From positions 62,001 to 126,000 of the forward strand of contig CAVWIN010000010.1 in NCBI GenBank assembly GCA_963755085.1: DNA of 64,000 nucleotides, given 5' to 3'. This DNA is from JACVRM01 sp963755085. GTDB taxonomy: Bacteria; Actinomycetota; Thermoleophilia; Gaiellales; Gaiellaceae. This document shows positions 62,986-64,000 of this stretch, in pieces; positions within the stretch are counted from its first letter, which is position 1, and the number at the start of each line of letters is the position of its first letter. A program made the translations under genes and the position numbers. The notes under the pieces were generated by a model. The model was not told the origin of the DNA. It ran no database searches and was given only the letters and a program-made list of their open reading frames with translations.

Positions 62986-63755
62986 CCGTTCGCGACCTCT
63001 TCGACCTGAGCGGACGTGTCGCGATCGTGACCGGCGGCGGCAAGGGCATCGGGCTGCAGATGGCGACCGGGCTCGCCGAACTGGGCGCCGACCTCCTGCT
63101 CTGCGCGCGGAAGCCGGAACGCTGCGAGGCGGCCGCCGAGGAGCTCTCGGCCGCCTACGACGTCCGGGCGATCGGCATGCGCTGCGACGTCTCCGACCCG
63201 GCCGAGGTGGAGGCCGTCGTCGACCGCGCCGTGGCAGAGCTAGGGCGGATCGACGTGCTCGTGAACAACGCCGGCACGGTCTGGGGCAGCCCGCCCGAGG
63301 ACATCCCGCTCGAGGGCTGGCAGAAGGTCGTCGACGTGAACCTGACCGGCGTGTTCCTGTGCTCGCAGACGGCCGGCAAGGTGATGCTCGCGGCGGGCAG
63401 CGGCTCGATCGTGAACATCGCCTCGGTGGCGGGGCTGCACGGCGGCGACCCCGATTACATGAACGCCCTGCCCTACAGTGCCACCAAGGGCGGCGTGATC
63501 GCCCTGACCCGCGACCTGGCGTGGAAGTGGGGCCGCCAGGGCATCCGCGTCAATGCAATCGCACCCGGCTGGTTCCCGTCGGACATGTCGAAGTACGTGC
63601 TTGGGCCGCACGGCGAGGAGCTCGTGAAGCGCATCCCGCTCGAGCGCTTCGGAGGCCCGGAGGATCTGAAGGGCGCGGTCGCGCTGCTCGCGTCCGACGC
63701 CGGCGCGTTCATCACCGGGCACACACTCGTCGTCGACGGCGGGCAGTCGGCCTAG
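62982..63755 (+). CDS. Short-chain dehydrogenase/reductase
   Basis: A 257-residue classical SDR: VAIVTGGGKGIGLQMATGLA, RCDVSDPAEV, NNAGTVWG, Ser in IASVAGLHGGD, and YSATKGGVIALTRDLA. The gluconate 5-dehydrogenase/3-ketoacyl reductase branch fits; substrate unknown. GTG start overlaps the LLM stop. Its TAG stop shares CTAG with the convergent cupin. Confidence 0.9.
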   Translation: MTVRDLFDLSGRVAIVTGGGKGIGLQMATGLAELGADLLLCARKPERCEAAAEELSAAYDVRAIGMRCDVSDPAEVEAVVDRAVAELGRIDVLVNNAGTVWGSPPEDIPLEGWQKVVDVNLTGVFLCSQTAGKVMLAAGSGSIVNIASVAGLHGGDPDYMNALPYSATKGGVIALTRDLAWKWGRQGIRVNAIAPGWFPSDMSKYVLGPHGEELVKRIPLERFGGPEDLKGAVALLASDAGAFITGHTLVVDGGQSA

Positions 63756-64000
63756 GCGGGCTTTCCGGCCGCCTCCATGTTTTCATCATCACGGCCATCG
63801 TCTCGTTCAGCTCCTGTGTGGGCGAGACATCAGGACCTCGGCGCCCTCGTACGTGATGGGCGTGTGCCCCGCCGGCGCGTAGAAGGCGTCGCCCGCCTCA
63901 TACGTCTCGTCGCGGTCGCCGAACCGGAAGGTCATCTTTCCCTTGAAGACGTAGCCCCCGGTGCGCACATTGGCACTGGTCGCTCGGCGCTCCGCGCAGC
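63752..64000 (-). pseudogene. Cupin-domain protein, frameshifted, runs off right edge
   Basis: Reading minus from the edge: SDQCQCAH, then in the next frame GYVFKGKMTFRFGDRDETYE, AGDAFYAPAGHTPITYEGAEVL, then LNETMAVMMK in a third frame and MEAAGKPA with stop at 63752. These are consecutive pieces of one small single-domain cupin (GDAFYAPxGHTP is the second cupin motif). At least three single-base shifts occur in 250 bases, one in a run of G. Likely sequence errors. Confidence 0.6.

Noticed and set aside
1..64000. tRNA, rRNA, riboswitch or prophage genes
   Set aside because: I saw no cloverleaf with a TTCGA-type loop, no rRNA core, no B12 or other riboswitch consensus and no phage structural genes. 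A covariance-model scan would be more sensitive than reading by eye.

Overview
The window is GC-rich actinobacterial chromosome. GTG starts are common, there are many 4-base GTGA/ATGA gene overlaps, and one recurring promoter pattern (TAnnnT followed 6-8 bases later by the start codon) implies leaderless mRNAs. F420-type luciferase-fold oxidoreductases, a CarH-type B12 photoreceptor, a mycobacterial-type LexA box, an Lhr helicase and tandem cyclase-AAA-TPR proteins suggest a deep-branching actinobacterium of the Thermoleophilia/Gaiellales type. That placement is inference. No rRNA, tRNA or CRISPR array was seen.

Layout. 1-8.4 kb: three tandem minus-strand class III cyclase/AAA/TPR signalling proteins, all damaged by indels. 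8.4-13 kb: threonine deaminase (ilvA), the methylmalonyl-CoA mutase chaperone meaB, an MFS exporter and hisC. 13-20.2 kb: exported and membrane proteins (a broken small secreted protein, a beta-helix protein, gamma-glutamyltransferase, two divergent polytopic membrane proteins, a cupredoxin-like protein). 20.3-24 kb: ftsZ with an unusual N-terminal extension, overlapped by parA, behind a 72-residue protein and an unrecognised 421-residue protein. 24-27.3 kb: accessory region with a GNAT gene, an IS110 transposase relic, a repetitive beta-helix surface protein and a GNAT gene broken by an amber codon. 27.3-36.6 kb: a Nei-type glycosylase, CarH with a coupled membrane protein, Lhr under a probable LexA box, a divergent pair of HIT-fold proteins, a methyltransferase and an HhH-GPD glycosylase.

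36.6-41.7 kb: a secreted protein, a carotenoid-desaturase-like oxidoreductase coupled to an acyl-CoA dehydrogenase, and small membrane and VOC proteins. 41.7-43.3 kb: an IS630 element with 15-bp inverted repeats at CTAG targets, beside a relic of nucS (mismatch endonuclease). 43.4-63.8 kb: a long lipid/acyl-CoA catabolic region with five acyl-CoA dehydrogenase-family proteins in this part (one lacks its central domain), SDRs, a MaoC hydratase, a hotdog thioesterase, an acyl-CoA synthetase, MDR oxidoreductases, an FMN 2-hydroxyacid oxidase and an F420-type LLM protein. It also holds an MMPL exporter coupled to a 49-residue membrane protein and a PGM1-type ATP-grasp ligase.

Single-base indels break otherwise well-conserved genes at many places (cyclases, 13.2 kb secreted gene, DUF6458-like gene, transposase, SDR at 44.8 kb, cupin at the right edge). 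This looks more like assembly error than wholesale decay, and I mark these genes as broken while giving the reading that restores each family.
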